From: Anaerobacillus alkaliphilus
GTDB lineage: Bacteria; Bacillota; Bacilli; Bacillales; Anaerobacillaceae
NCBI RefSeq assembly: GCF_004116265.1
Contig: NZ_QOUX01000046.1
Coordinates: 930,001-994,000 of the forward strand
Length of the DNA stretch: 64,000 bases
Direction of reading: 5' to 3'
Of this stretch, positions 53,172 to 61,427 are shown in pieces. Position 1 is the stretch's first letter. Each line of letters begins with the position of its first letter. The position numbers and the translations under genes were made by a program. The notes below the pieces were generated by a model, which saw only the letters and a program-made list of their open reading frames with translations, was not told where the DNA came from and did no database searches.

Positions 53172-53242
53172 AAATAAAACTGCACCCCAATCGTTAGTTG
53201 TGTCTAACAATTGGGGTGCAGTTCATTATGGGGGCTTTTCTG

Positions 53243-54529
53243 TTAATTATTTGTTGCAGCAACTTCATTTAATGCTACTTCTTGTAGGGGTAAGGTAATC
53301 TGAAAGGTTGTCCCTTTATTTACTGTACTCTTCACATTCAAACGCCCATCCATCATTTTAATTATTTGGATAGCTGTCATCATGCCAAGACCAGTTCCTT
53401 CTCTCCCTTTTGTAGTGAAATAAGGCTCTCCTAAACGAGAGAGTTGATCCTTTGTCATTCCTTGCCCGTTGTCTGTAATGGTAATCATAATTTCTTGGCT
53501 AAGTTTTGACGTACTAATCTGAAGTTGCCCCCCCTCGGGCATTGCTTCAAGACAGTTCTTTACAATATTTAGCAAACATTGTTGAAGTAATTGCGCTTCC
53601 CCTATTATGTAATAAGACTGTTCTAAATTAGCATCTATTTCTACGCAATTCATATTTGCTAATGGGGTAATAATGTTTAAAGCTCGCTCTAGTTCCTGTT
53701 TAATATCTATTATTTCAATATTTTCAGGTGACGGTTTAGCAAAAGTTAGATAGTTTCGAATAATATCATTTGCTCGATCAATTTCAGCAATCGAAATATC
53801 GAGAAACTCTTTATTTTTTTGTGCTGACAAATCCATTTGCTCCATCATTTGTAGAAAACCTCTTACTACGGCTAAAGGATTGCGAATTTCATGGGATATT
53901 GACGAGGCTAGATGACTTACAATTTCCATCTTCTCAGCCTTAATTAATTTACTGTTAAAAAAAATCGTTTCTTTAATTACTTCTAGGATATAAATAATTA
54001 AACACGAGGTAAATGGAGTTAAAAATAAATAGAGTAAAATAAGTGAGAAATTTATTGAAATACCAGCTATTATATTGAGCACTATTAAAACGAAAACTCC
54101 TACAGAAAATGAAAAGCAACTTCCAATCATCAATTTCTTCTTTAATGAAGATTTTACAAACGGCTTGGTTACTAAAAACAAGTAAAACAATACGATTACA
54201 CCAATAATAATTGTAGAATAAATTCCTCCACCACCAAGAAAGAACCGGTAAACGATCGTAATTGAAACTAAGAATACACTTGCTGGTAGTCCTCCATATA
54301 AACCGACCACAATCACAGGGATCCATCTTAAATCAAAAATAAAACCATCAAGAATATGAACAGGAAAAGACATACAGCTAACAATTGCTATACTAGCTGA
54401 AATTGTTAATACCCATTTCTTCTGTGTAAATGAAAATGATTTCGAGTATCTTTCTAAAAATAACGGTACAAACAATAGAAATATAATGATAAAGAGGATA
54501 TTTAATAAAAGTGTTTCTATACTGTTCAC
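53243..54529 (-). CDS. KinB-like sensor histidine kinase (paralogue 2)
   Basis: 428 residues, clearly homologous throughout to paralogue 1 at 42658, with shared SHLASSISHE, RNPLAVVRGFLQMM and LSRLGEPYFTTKGR. The catalytic His213 is at the same position. N-terminal membrane helices again contain the VGLYGGLPASVFLVSITIVY loop. HATPase motifs NIVKNCLEAMP, DNGQGMTKDQL and GTGLGMMTAIQII intact. GTG start after GAGAGGTG. Convergent with the two-component operon; their shared terminator is broken by the IS. Confidence 0.9.
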   Translation of the reverse strand: MNSIETLLLNILFIIIFLLFVPLFLERYSKSFSFTQKKWVLTISASIAIVSCMSFPVHILDGFIFDLRWIPVIVVGLYGGLPASVFLVSITIVYRFFLGGGGIYSTIIIGVIVLFYLFLVTKPFVKSSLKKKLMIGSCFSFSVGVFVLIVLNIIAGISINFSLILLYLFLTPFTSCLIIYILEVIKETIFFNSKLIKAEKMEIVSHLASSISHEIRNPLAVVRGFLQMMEQMDLSAQKNKEFLDISIAEIDRANDIIRNYLTFAKPSPENIEIIDIKQELERALNIITPLANMNCVEIDANLEQSYYIIGEAQLLQQCLLNIVKNCLEAMPEGGQLQISTSKLSQEIMITITDNGQGMTKDQLSRLGEPYFTTKGREGTGLGMMTAIQIIKMMDGRLNVKSTVNKGTTFQITLPLQEVALNEVAATNN

Positions 54530-54664
54530 TCAATGTGCACCTCTCAATTACTCTATGACTAGCTAAATTCATCATATAATAAATTCTACAATTTTCCACT
54601 AAAAATTTATGGAACTGCTTCATATGGCAGACATAATGAATTATTAAGTATCCTATCAAAAAAC

Positions 54665-54698
54665 AATAGCCCCATCCAAAGTAGTGGAAAGGGCTATT
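54665..54698 (-). terminator. Terminator of proC
   Basis: AATAGCCC/GGGCTATT with an 18-base loop, then GTTTTTTGAT on the minus strand. Confidence 0.7.
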
Positions 54699-54718
54699 AA
54701 TCTATATTCTCCAATTTT

Positions 54719-55558
54719 TTATTTTGATATTACTGCTTCATACTCCGTACGTAATTCTTTTGAACGACTAGCCGCTCCTTTAACTGCTGCTTCAATTGCT
54801 GTGCATCCACCTGCTGCTTCCAATGCCTTTAAGCCAGCTTCAGTCGTTCCATTTGGTGAAGTAATATTTTTACGTAACGTTGCGGGTTCTGTGCTCGTTT
54901 CCTCTAGCATTTTCGCAGCACCTACTATCGTTTGGACAGCTATTTCTTTAGCCAATGGGGGCTTTAGACCGCCATCACAAGCAGCTTTTTGGAGATGCTC
55001 GATAAGTTTATAAAAATAGGCAGGGCCACTACCAGCAACACCTGTAAAAACATCCATTTGTTCTTCTTCAATAACAAACACTTGACCAATAGCTGTTAGT
55101 AAGTCTTTTGCCATTAGCATCTGAGGCATCGAGGTATACTTCCCTCCAGCGATAGCAGTAGCAGATTCGCCAATCATACTTGAGGTGTTTGGCATGACAC
55201 GTATAACTGGTATAGCTGCCATTAGTTCTTCTTCTATAAAGGAAGAGGTTATACCAGCTAAAACGGACATAATAACATGTTTTTCTGTTATTACCCCTCG
55301 TAATTTATTCGTAATAGTTGTTATATCCTTTGGCTTAATAGCCAATATAACAATTGTTGCTTCTTTTATTGCAAATTCAAGGTTATTTGTTTCGTTAATT
55401 CCGTATGTTTCCTTCAATTCGCTTCTACGTTCAACATTTGTTTTATTTGTCACGATAATTTGCTGTGGAGCTACAATTTCATTTTTTAGTAGGCCTGCAA
55501 TCATTGCCTCAGCCATTGATCCTGCCCCTATAAAAGTGATCGTTTCATTTGTAAACAT
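54719..55558 (-). CDS. proC: Pyrroline-5-carboxylate reductase
   Basis: 279 residues. Last step of proline synthesis: NAD(P)H reduction of pyrroline-5-carboxylate. N-terminal Rossmann ITFIGAGSMAEAMIAGLL, LAIKPKDI, RVMPNTSSMIGES, and the C-terminal dimerisation signature FTGVAGSGPAYFY plus NITSPNGTTEAGLKAL. AGGAGG seven bases before this ATG. B. subtilis has several paralogues (proG/H/I); which this corresponds to is unclear. Confidence 0.95.
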   Translation of the reverse strand: MFTNETITFIGAGSMAEAMIAGLLKNEIVAPQQIIVTNKTNVERRSELKETYGINETNNLEFAIKEATIVILAIKPKDITTITNKLRGVITEKHVIMSVLAGITSSFIEEELMAAIPVIRVMPNTSSMIGESATAIAGGKYTSMPQMLMAKDLLTAIGQVFVIEEEQMDVFTGVAGSGPAYFYKLIEHLQKAACDGGLKPPLAKEIAVQTIVGAAKMLEETSTEPATLRKNITSPNGTTEAGLKALEAAGGCTAIEAAVKGAASRSKELRTEYEAVISK

Positions 55559-55696
55559 CAAATTGCCTCCTATCTTTTTCCATGCCTTTTTATGCTAACA
55601 TGGCACTCAATCATATACAACCGGTCGAAGGAAAGTCATATGTATCTGCTCGAGATAGTGAATGAAAGCGTAACCATATCTAGCTAAACAGAAAAA

Positions 55697-55726
55697 AAGA
55701 GCTGATATGTCCAGATATCAACTCTT
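55697..55726 (-). terminator. Terminator of ytnP
   Basis: AAGAG-TGATAT/ATATCA-CTCTT with one mismatch, then T7 on the minus strand. Confidence 0.8.
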
Positions 55727-55739
55727 ACAACTGTATATG

Positions 55740-56585
55740 CTATTTTATTTCTCGCAAGACTTCTTGTACTACTTCTAAATTCTTATTCCATTTTAAGGCG
55801 CGATATTTAGCATCATGATAAAAAATATACCAAGCCTCTCTATCTAGTCCAACTTTTGCCCATTTTTCCTTAGCTGCAATTGAAGAAATTGGATAATCAT
55901 CATAAGCTAATACCCAAAGCGGGTTTTGATGAGCGTGAGTAGGCATTAAATCCGCCATATGAATAAATAACTCACCATTACTCTCAATTGTAACAATACT
56001 GTGCCCATCACTGTGACCGCCTGTATGATGCATACGGATACCTGGAAGTATTTCTATTTGTTCTGTAAAAGTCAATATCTGTTGCTCAATTGGCTTCCAG
56101 TTTTGTTCCCAATAGGTATTCCGTGAACGAATATTTGGGTTTTTGCATTCATTCCATTCCACTTCACTTGTATAAATTGTGGCATTTTCAAAAGTAGGGA
56201 CTAGTTCTTCACCTTTCCATTTTGCGATCCCGCTAGCATGGTCAAAATGCATATGTGTCATTAAGACATAATCAATGTCCTTTGTTGATAGACCTAACTC
56301 TACTAGATTCTCTTGAATAAACGATTCTTCTGTAATTCCGTAATTCCGTTTTTGTTTATCTGAAAACTTCCCATTTCCAATGCCCGTTTCAATTAAGATG
56401 TTTTTTCCAGCAAACTGTATTAGAATTGGGTCAGTTCGTAATTCAATTTGATTTAACTCATTATGAGGATATTTTTTAGACCACAAAGGTTTAGGTACAA
56501 CCCCAAACATAGCCCCTCCATCCATATGAGTAACACCACCATTTAACCACGTAAAAGTTACTTCGCCTACTTTTAATTGTTCCAC
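55740..56585 (-). CDS. ytnP: YtnP, metallo-beta-lactamase-fold lactonase
   Basis: 281 residues. Metal-binding [10 protein letters not shown] motif, [22 protein letters not shown] and a late FYHD aspartate region. In B. subtilis YtnP degrades acyl-homoserine lactone-type signals (quorum quenching). GTG start after AAGGGGG. Located next to trmB as in B. subtilis. Confidence 0.93.
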   Translation of the reverse strand: MEQLKVGEVTFTWLNGGVTHMDGGAMFGVVPKPLWSKKYPHNELNQIELRTDPILIQFAGKNILIETGIGNGKFSDKQKRNYGITEESFIQENLVELGLSTKDIDYVLMTHMHFDHASGIAKWKGEELVPTFENATIYTSEVEWNECKNPNIRSRNTYWEQNWKPIEQQILTFTEQIEILPGIRMHHTGGHSDGHSIVTIESNGELFIHMADLMPTHAHQNPLWVLAYDDYPISSIAAKEKWAKVGLDREAWYIFYHDAKYRALKWNKNLEVVQEVLREIK

Positions 56586-56614
56586 AAATTATTCCCCCTT
56601 TAATTCAAGTACCG

Positions 56615-57256
56615 TTACCTGAATTGCGCTTCACATCGATAAATTCTCATTCCTTTTCTTGAAAACTTTTCTTCATACTCTGTCATGACATTTCCTTCTA
56701 TATCACTATTATGAAGATCTAAACTAACATTGTTTAAAATCATACCGTATTTTGAAAAACTGTGTAGCGAGTATTCAAAGAGTGCTTGGTTATCAGTCTT
56801 AAAATGAATTTCGCCATTTTTCTTCATAATCTGCTCGTACATGCGTAAAAAACCCTCGTGAGTTAAACGTCGCTTTTCATGGCGATTTTTTGGCCAAGGA
56901 TCAGTAAAGTTAATATACACTCGGTCAACTTCGTCCTCGGCAAAGTAGCTGGTGATATTCGTAACATCTTCATTTAAAAGCTTAAAATTTGGTACTCCAA
57001 CTTCTTGAATACGTTCTAGAGCTGTAATAATGACACTATCATATTTCTCAACACCAACGTAGTTAATATCTTTATGAAGTTGAGACATACCGGTCAAAAA
57101 TTGTCCTTTACCAGTACCTACTTCTATATGAATAGGATTGCGATTACCAAAGACTTCGTCATGCCATTTTCCCTTCATTGTATCTGCATGTTGAATAACA
57201 ATTGTAGGGTGCTGCAACAACTCATCTGTTGCACCTGGTTTATTTCTTAATCTCAT
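56615..57256 (-). CDS. trmB: tRNA (guanine-N7)-methyltransferase TrmB
   Basis: 213 residues. Methylates G46 of tRNAs using [18 protein letters not shown] is the SAM motif [20 protein letters not shown] the catalytic TrmB signature, and [13 protein letters not shown] follows. RBS GAGGATG. MITE copy 4 lies 48 bases upstream of its start. Confidence 0.96.
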   Translation of the reverse strand: MRLRNKPGATDELLQHPTIVIQHADTMKGKWHDEVFGNRNPIHIEVGTGKGQFLTGMSQLHKDINYVGVEKYDSVIITALERIQEVGVPNFKLLNEDVTNITSYFAEDEVDRVYINFTDPWPKNRHEKRRLTHEGFLRMYEQIMKKNGEIHFKTDNQALFEYSLHSFSKYGMILNNVSLDLHNSDIEGNVMTEYEEKFSRKGMRIYRCEAQFR

Positions 57257-57303
57257 GTCTTTTCATCCTCACTTAAAAAAGTAAATTCAATCTCATTTTA
57301 TAA

Positions 57304-57495
57304 GGCTGTTTTCGCAAAATTTGTTGCTTTTGTAAAAATCCCAAAAGCCGGATTTTTACACAAATTACTAAGAATTCACCACTAATTTAGTAAGTAATGC
57401 TCTTTTCTTACATAATTTATTGGCTGATATCTTCATCTAGGGTATTTTTCCGATAATTTTAGGATAGAAAAGCCACAATGTATACGAAAAGAGCC
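57304..57495 (-). mobile_element. MITE copy 4 (192 bp), upstream of trmB
   Basis: Same orientation as copy 3. Ends GGCTGTTTTCG and CGAAAAGAGCC. Flanked by exact TTTTATAA duplications at 57296-57303 and 57496-57503. Lies between trmB and the 115-residue gene, both on the minus strand, so it may carry or disturb the trmB promoter. Confidence 0.92.
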
Positions 57496-57536
57496 TTTTA
57501 TAAAAATCCTGCAAAATGAAAATATAGAGCTTTTGT

Positions 57537-57884
57537 TTAATTAAAAACTACTACATCCCATTTCAAAGCAATTGTAGGATCATGATCAACAGCAGCTGTT
57601 ATATAAAGCATTTCAGCAATCTCCCAAACAATCACCTCTTTATAGTCCTCTTCAGGATCACTACCTACATAAGAGGATTGAATTTTTTGGTATAACGGGC
57701 TAGATTGATCACGCCTTACTTCTTTTATTGTTATGTCTTGCCACGGATGTTTTTTTACTTGAGCCATTGTGTATTCAAACATCTTTATTTCTTCTAACAA
57801 CTCTTCCTTTTTCATCAACACATTTGGTAATAATGATTTTGTATCTGCATAGATACCATCAATAATAATATTTGAAAAAATCAT
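57537..57884 (-). CDS. Conserved-looking protein of unknown function (115 residues)
   Basis: Cytoplasmic, no membrane segment. Helical middle part (MKKEELLEEIKMFEYTMAQVKKH) and a C-terminal part with VIVWEIAEMLYITAA. GGGTG eight bases before the ATG. I do not recognise the family. Immediately upstream of MITE copy 4. Confidence 0.7.
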   Translation of the reverse strand: MIFSNIIIDGIYADTKSLLPNVLMKKEELLEEIKMFEYTMAQVKKHPWQDITIKEVRRDQSSPLYQKIQSSYVGSDPEEDYKEVIVWEIAEMLYITAAVDHDPTIALKWDVVVFN

Positions 57885-58069
57885 ATTTCACACCCACTTC
57901 TCTTTAGTTCCAAGGGTAAGTTTATCATAAATTACAACAATCTTTAACTATCCGTTAAAAATCGATACAATAGGTTAAGATGATAAAAATAAAACTTAAC
58001 GTAGGAAGCTCAATTCCATTAGTATCCGACTAGTTTAGCCATCAATTTTTAGTTAGAAGGTGAAAAGTA

Positions 58070-58876
58070 ATGATTAACCAACCCGAACCCGTATATAGTT
58101 ATACTATCCCCTATTACACTTCTTCACAAGGGGATACAGATGAGGTGTTTGTATCAGAAAAAACCTATGCAAAATATCTTGAAGCCCTAAAAAAAGAGCA
58201 GTTATTTATTATTTTTGGAGCACTACATCCGATTTCAAAAGAGTATGGCGATGTAACAACAACTTTAGTAGATAAAGAAAAAACCATCATCATTATTGGG
58301 ATAACAGACTTAGAGGAATTTACTAGTGAACTTTTGGATATTGCCATTGCTCAGGAGTTAGAAAAGGTATTATTAATGGATAAAGAGCAGTTTATTCGAT
58401 TCCTTTACAAAGAAGATGTAGAAGATACTATCAAAATATTTGTTGACGACATGCAACAAACATTAGAAGAAATACATATTTCAAAGCGTTTAAAAAAAGA
58501 AGGGTATCGAATTTCCGAACGAGAACATTTAGTCGCAACTGATATCTTCGAAAATGCAGTGCAATGGAGTTCTCTTCGAACAGTATCACCATATGAAAAT
58601 GAACATGCTCTGTTCCTATTGACAAAGTTATACTATTTAGCACATATAGATGAAGAACTATTAAGGCAATACAAAAACCACTTTCATAAGCATTATCCGC
58701 GGCTACTCAGAGAGGCGGAAAACTTATTACATTTAACTAAAAAATTGAACATTTCAACCCAAAAAGGTCGCGAAAAAGCATTGACCAAAATTTTTACTAA
58801 ATTGAATTATCTCCAACATGTGAGGAAAATGTCAATTAACGAACTTAGTCCATTTTCATTAGCTATTCGCCATTAA
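58070..58876 (+). CDS. Protein of unknown function (268 residues)
   Basis: Soluble, mostly helical after an N-terminal alpha/beta part (LFIIFGALHPI; KTIIIIGITDLEEF). The helical segment LDIAIAQELEKVLL and later HALFLLTKLYYLAHI do not contain a recognised catalytic motif. RBS AAGGTG. Alone in a divergent position to the 115-residue gene. No family assigned. Confidence 0.75.
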   Translation: MINQPEPVYSYTIPYYTSSQGDTDEVFVSEKTYAKYLEALKKEQLFIIFGALHPISKEYGDVTTTLVDKEKTIIIIGITDLEEFTSELLDIAIAQELEKVLLMDKEQFIRFLYKEDVEDTIKIFVDDMQQTLEEIHISKRLKKEGYRISEREHLVATDIFENAVQWSSLRTVSPYENEHALFLLTKLYYLAHIDEELLRQYKNHFHKHYPRLLREAENLLHLTKKLNISTQKGREKALTKIFTKLNYLQHVRKMSINELSPFSLAIRH

Positions 58877-58895
58877 AGATTTTTTTTGGGAAATT

Positions 58896-58921
58896 TGAAA
58901 CTTTTTCCAATCTCTTACGTA
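58896..58921 (+). promoter_or_regulatory. SigW-type ECF promoter of the RDD gene
   Basis: TGAAAC, 16 bases, CGTA, an exact match to the SigW consensus, with the start codon 26 bases after the -10. In B. subtilis the RDD protein gene yteJ is also in the SigW regulon. Confidence 0.72.
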
Positions 58922-58947
58922 AGAATAAGTGGATTGGAGGTGAATAT

Positions 58948-59436
58948 ATGTCATTAAATCAAAAGTGGATTGAAAAATTAACTGCTACTCACTATCGAGC
59001 TACCCCATTTAGTAGATTATTAGGATTTATTTACGATGTTTTAACAATGTTTTTTTTATGGGTTATTGTCGGAACTATCACTACATCTTGGATGATTATT
59101 ACATCGAATTCACCTAATGATGATTTTGCTTATATTAGATCCTATATTCTTGAATTTGAACCGCACTTATTTTATACAGCAATTTTGATCCAAGTTCTCG
59201 CTCTTCTTGCGTATGCTTTCATTTTACCACTAACGTTCAAAACACATCGAACAATTGGTATGATGATTGCAGGAATAAAGTTTTTAGATACAAGCGCAAA
59301 AGAAATATCAAAGTCAACATTTTTAAAAAGAGAAGCACTAAAATGGCTCTTTTTCCCTGGGTTTCTTTTAACTCTATCTAAGAATAAACAGTCACTTGCT
59401 GATAAAGTTACTAATACCTTCGTTACGTATTATTAA
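58948..59436 (+). CDS. RDD-family membrane protein
   Basis: 162 residues. RDD-type start YRATPFSRLLGFIYDVLTMFF, three membrane helices (about 24-46, 69-93 and one weaker near 125-143), the TIGMMIAGIKFLDT signature and a SLADKVTNTFVTYY end, all typical of RDD proteins. Length and promoter recall B. subtilis YteJ. RBS GGAGGTG. Function in the envelope unknown. Confidence 0.9.
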   Translation: MSLNQKWIEKLTATHYRATPFSRLLGFIYDVLTMFFLWVIVGTITTSWMIITSNSPNDDFAYIRSYILEFEPHLFYTAILIQVLALLAYAFILPLTFKTHRTIGMMIAGIKFLDTSAKEISKSTFLKREALKWLFFPGFLLTLSKNKQSLADKVTNTFVTYY

Positions 59437-59457
59437 TGGATAAAAGCAACTCTCAAT

Positions 59458-59496
59458 ACACATCCTAACATGCAGAATAGTTTTAAAAGGATGTGT
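59458..59496 (+). promoter_or_regulatory. Hairpin covering the ytzH ribosome binding site
   Basis: ACACATCCT pairs with AGGATGTGT, and the latter contains the AAGGATG RBS just before the ytzH ATG. Could limit ytzH translation. Confidence 0.45.
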
Positions 59497-59500
59497 AAGA

Positions 59501-59749
59501 ATGAATTATCAAGATCAACTAACCCTATTGTCAGACATTTTAAAAAACCAACAACAAGCAGGTTTTGGAACTGAAGATGAATTTAGTCAAATGTCCCGCC
59601 TCGCATTAGCACTACAAAACCAGGAACAATTAGATCAAACGATGAAACAAACCATGGCAAGTATCTCTAGTTATTGTACAAATGGAAACTGTAACGAAAA
59701 TACTTCTCAATTAGATCAATGGATCGAATCTATTGAAAATTTCAAATAA
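59501..59749 (+). CDS. ytzH: YtzH-like protein
   Basis: 82 residues, hydrophilic and helical, similar in length and pattern to B. subtilis YtzH (opening NYQDQLTLLSDILKNQQ, ending LDQWIESIENF). Function unknown. RBS AAGGATG is inside a hairpin. Position between trmB and ytmP matches B. subtilis, with three extra genes in between here. Confidence 0.85.
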   Translation: MNYQDQLTLLSDILKNQQQAGFGTEDEFSQMSRLALALQNQEQLDQTMKQTMASISSYCTNGNCNENTSQLDQWIESIENFK

Positions 59750-59852
59750 GTAAGTATTTTTGTCAATAAGACACGAAATATTATAAAGCTTCAACATTTT
59801 TAGCGTCCATGGAAATATTGCCCTGGAAATATGTCATAAAATGGTGAACAAA

Positions 59853-59891
59853 AAAACAGCACACTTGACATTAAGCCAGGTGATGCTGTTT
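59853..59891. terminator. Terminator between ytzH and the next minus-strand gene
   Basis: AAACAGCA/TGCTGTTT with T-rich flanks on both strands and imperfect inner pairs. Confidence 0.7.
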
Positions 59892-60290
59892 CTTTTTTTT
59901 ACTACGGCTACTAAACAATAGCGCAATTACTAAACAACACAGTAGAACAACAATTGCACTGGCCCAACGAGAGTATAAACTCTTCCCATTCATTGTTTCT
60001 CCTACCTGCCATTCCGTATAATGGCCAATTCCATCACTTGCATTTAGCACCTTTGCCTGTAATGGATCAAAATAAAAGTATCCTTTATCATCTAGTGCGC
60101 CTTTTTGTATTTCATTTCCTTTTTCGTCATAAACATACACAACTGTTCGTTTTGAAAAGCTACCATCCTCGTATTGTACCTTGACTGTCCCTTCTTTAAC
60201 GGGTTCAATAAACATCTTATGTGCAAAGACTTGGTCTACTTGAGAAAAGAAAAATAGTACTAATAGGCATAGTCGAAAAATTGCTCTCAT
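59871..60290 (-). CDS. Membrane-anchored NikL/CbiL-like protein
   Basis: 139 residues. Signal peptide ending VFAHKMF, an extracytoplasmic domain of about 80 residues (VKVQYEDGSFSKRTVVYVYD, DDKGYFYFDP, DGIGHYTEWQVG), then a C-terminal membrane helix and a lysine-rich tail. The His after the cleavage site and the DG-x-GH pattern resemble the extra component NikL/CbiL of nickel/cobalt ECF transporters. No such transporter is nearby, so function is open. RBS AAGGAG. Confidence 0.78.
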   Translation of the reverse strand: MRAIFRLCLLVLFFFSQVDQVFAHKMFIEPVKEGTVKVQYEDGSFSKRTVVYVYDEKGNEIQKGALDDKGYFYFDPLQAKVLNASDGIGHYTEWQVGETMNGKSLYSRWASAIVVLLCCLVIALLFSSRSKKKKQHHLA

Positions 60291-60382
60291 CCAGCTAACT
60301 CCTTGAAAAAAACTTCCTTTACTAAATAGTACGGTATTTACTGGAGACTTATGCTAGGCTTTACTTATTAGATCTCCTAAAA

Positions 60383-60413
60383 AATAAAACGCTCAACATG
60401 AGCGTTTTATTTT
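60383..60413 (-). terminator. Terminator of ytmP
   Basis: AATAAAACGCTC/GAGCGTTTTATT with a five-base loop and T-tails on both strands. Confidence 0.85.
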
Positions 60414-60421
60414 TATATGAT

Positions 60422-61219
60422 TTATAGTTCAATAACAGTTTCAACTTCTAGTAAATCACTTAAATAAGAGATCCAGTAATTCGTCTCAGCAACAGTACTT
60501 CTTTGTTTATGCCAGAGAATTGCATATATTGTTTGTGAAATGACATACCAATGCATTCGTTTGCATAATTCGTCATTTAATAGAATTCCATAACTTTTTA
60601 ACCAGCCTGCCCATTCATTACGAGGAATGTACCAGTATAAAAGTAAACCCAAATCCAAAGCAGGATCGGCCACCATTGCCCCATCCCAGTCTATAAGAAA
60701 TAAGTCACCGTCTCCACTTAAAACCCAATTATTGTGGTTAATGTCACAGTGACAAACCACAAATTCTTCTGGTTGTACCTCTGCCATTTGATTTCTTAAA
60801 TAAGAAATCGCATGATGGATGATTGGTTTTTCCAAAGACATCTCACTAACTCTGACAGTAAGTTCATTTACGATTAAATTTGGAGTCAAGGGTTCATTAC
60901 CAATTCGTTTAAACATATCAAGAAGTTCCTTAGAACGATGAATTTTACTTAACAGTTGAGCTACTAGTTCGCCTTTCATTTCAAAGGACTTTAATTCTCT
61001 ACCGTTAACCCACCTTTGAGCAGTAATAACATCTCCATTTTCTAAACGTCTTGTCCAAAGTAGTTTCGGAACTATGCCTTCTGCCGATAATACTGCTAGA
61101 AAAGGGGAGGAGTTCCGTTTTAAAAACAGCTCATCTTCACCGTGCTGGGCATAGTATGCTTCTCCTGTTGCACCTCCAGCAGGTACTACCTGCCATCCTT
61201 CGCCTAATAAATGTTCCAA
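60422..61219 (-). CDS. ytmP: YtmP, APH/choline kinase-like phosphotransferase
   Basis: 265 residues. Protein-kinase-like fold: VVCHCDINHNNWVL is the Brenner motif with catalytic Asp and Asn, LFLIDWDGAMVADPALDLG carries the metal-binding Asp. Substrate unknown. TTG start after GAGGGTG. Adjacent to amyX as in B. subtilis. Confidence 0.93.
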   Translation of the reverse strand: MEHLLGEGWQVVPAGGATGEAYYAQHGEDELFLKRNSSPFLAVLSAEGIVPKLLWTRRLENGDVITAQRWVNGRELKSFEMKGELVAQLLSKIHRSKELLDMFKRIGNEPLTPNLIVNELTVRVSEMSLEKPIIHHAISYLRNQMAEVQPEEFVVCHCDINHNNWVLSGDGDLFLIDWDGAMVADPALDLGLLLYWYIPRNEWAGWLKSYGILLNDELCKRMHWYVISQTIYAILWHKQRSTVAETNYWISYLSDLLEVETVIEL

Positions 61220-61367
61220 CTACTTCACCCTCAATTTCTGAAAATGTTACAAAAAAACTTCGTTAAACTCTTATGATACTAGTATAACGCATTTTTTGTA
61301 AAGAACATATGAAAAAAACATCTTTCCCAAAAGTATTACTATTTTTTTTAGATAATATAAAAAAAAT

Positions 61368-61412
61368 GTAGAATATAGACTAGAGACCTATAACCTCGCT
61401 TCTATATCCTAC
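61368..61412 (-). terminator. Terminator of amyX
   Basis: Minus strand GTAGGATATAGA/TCTATATTCTAC with a 21-base loop and one mismatch, then ATTTTTTTT. Confidence 0.75.
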
Positions 61413-61427
61413 AATATAGTAAAACTC

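Larger units (their letters stand above)
51787..53225 (-). mobile_element. IS3-family (IS150-group) insertion sequence
   Basis: 1439 bp. Imperfect terminal inverted repeats: one end TGAAGTGACCCC...GTTAGACAC, the other TGAACTGCACCCC...GTTAGACAC. A 3-bp TTA duplication flanks it (51784-51786, 53226-53228). It encodes orfA and orfB with a frameshift window. A strong hairpin (53181-53220) precedes orfA and could block translation from outside transcripts. Appears intact. Confidence 0.92.
51773..53239. terminator. Split intrinsic terminator (arms separated by the IS)
   Basis: AAAGCCCCC (51773-51781) and GGGGGCTTTT (53230-53239) would form a perfect hairpin with loop GATTAT if the IS were absent. 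The IS sits within that loop. Confidence 0.75.
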
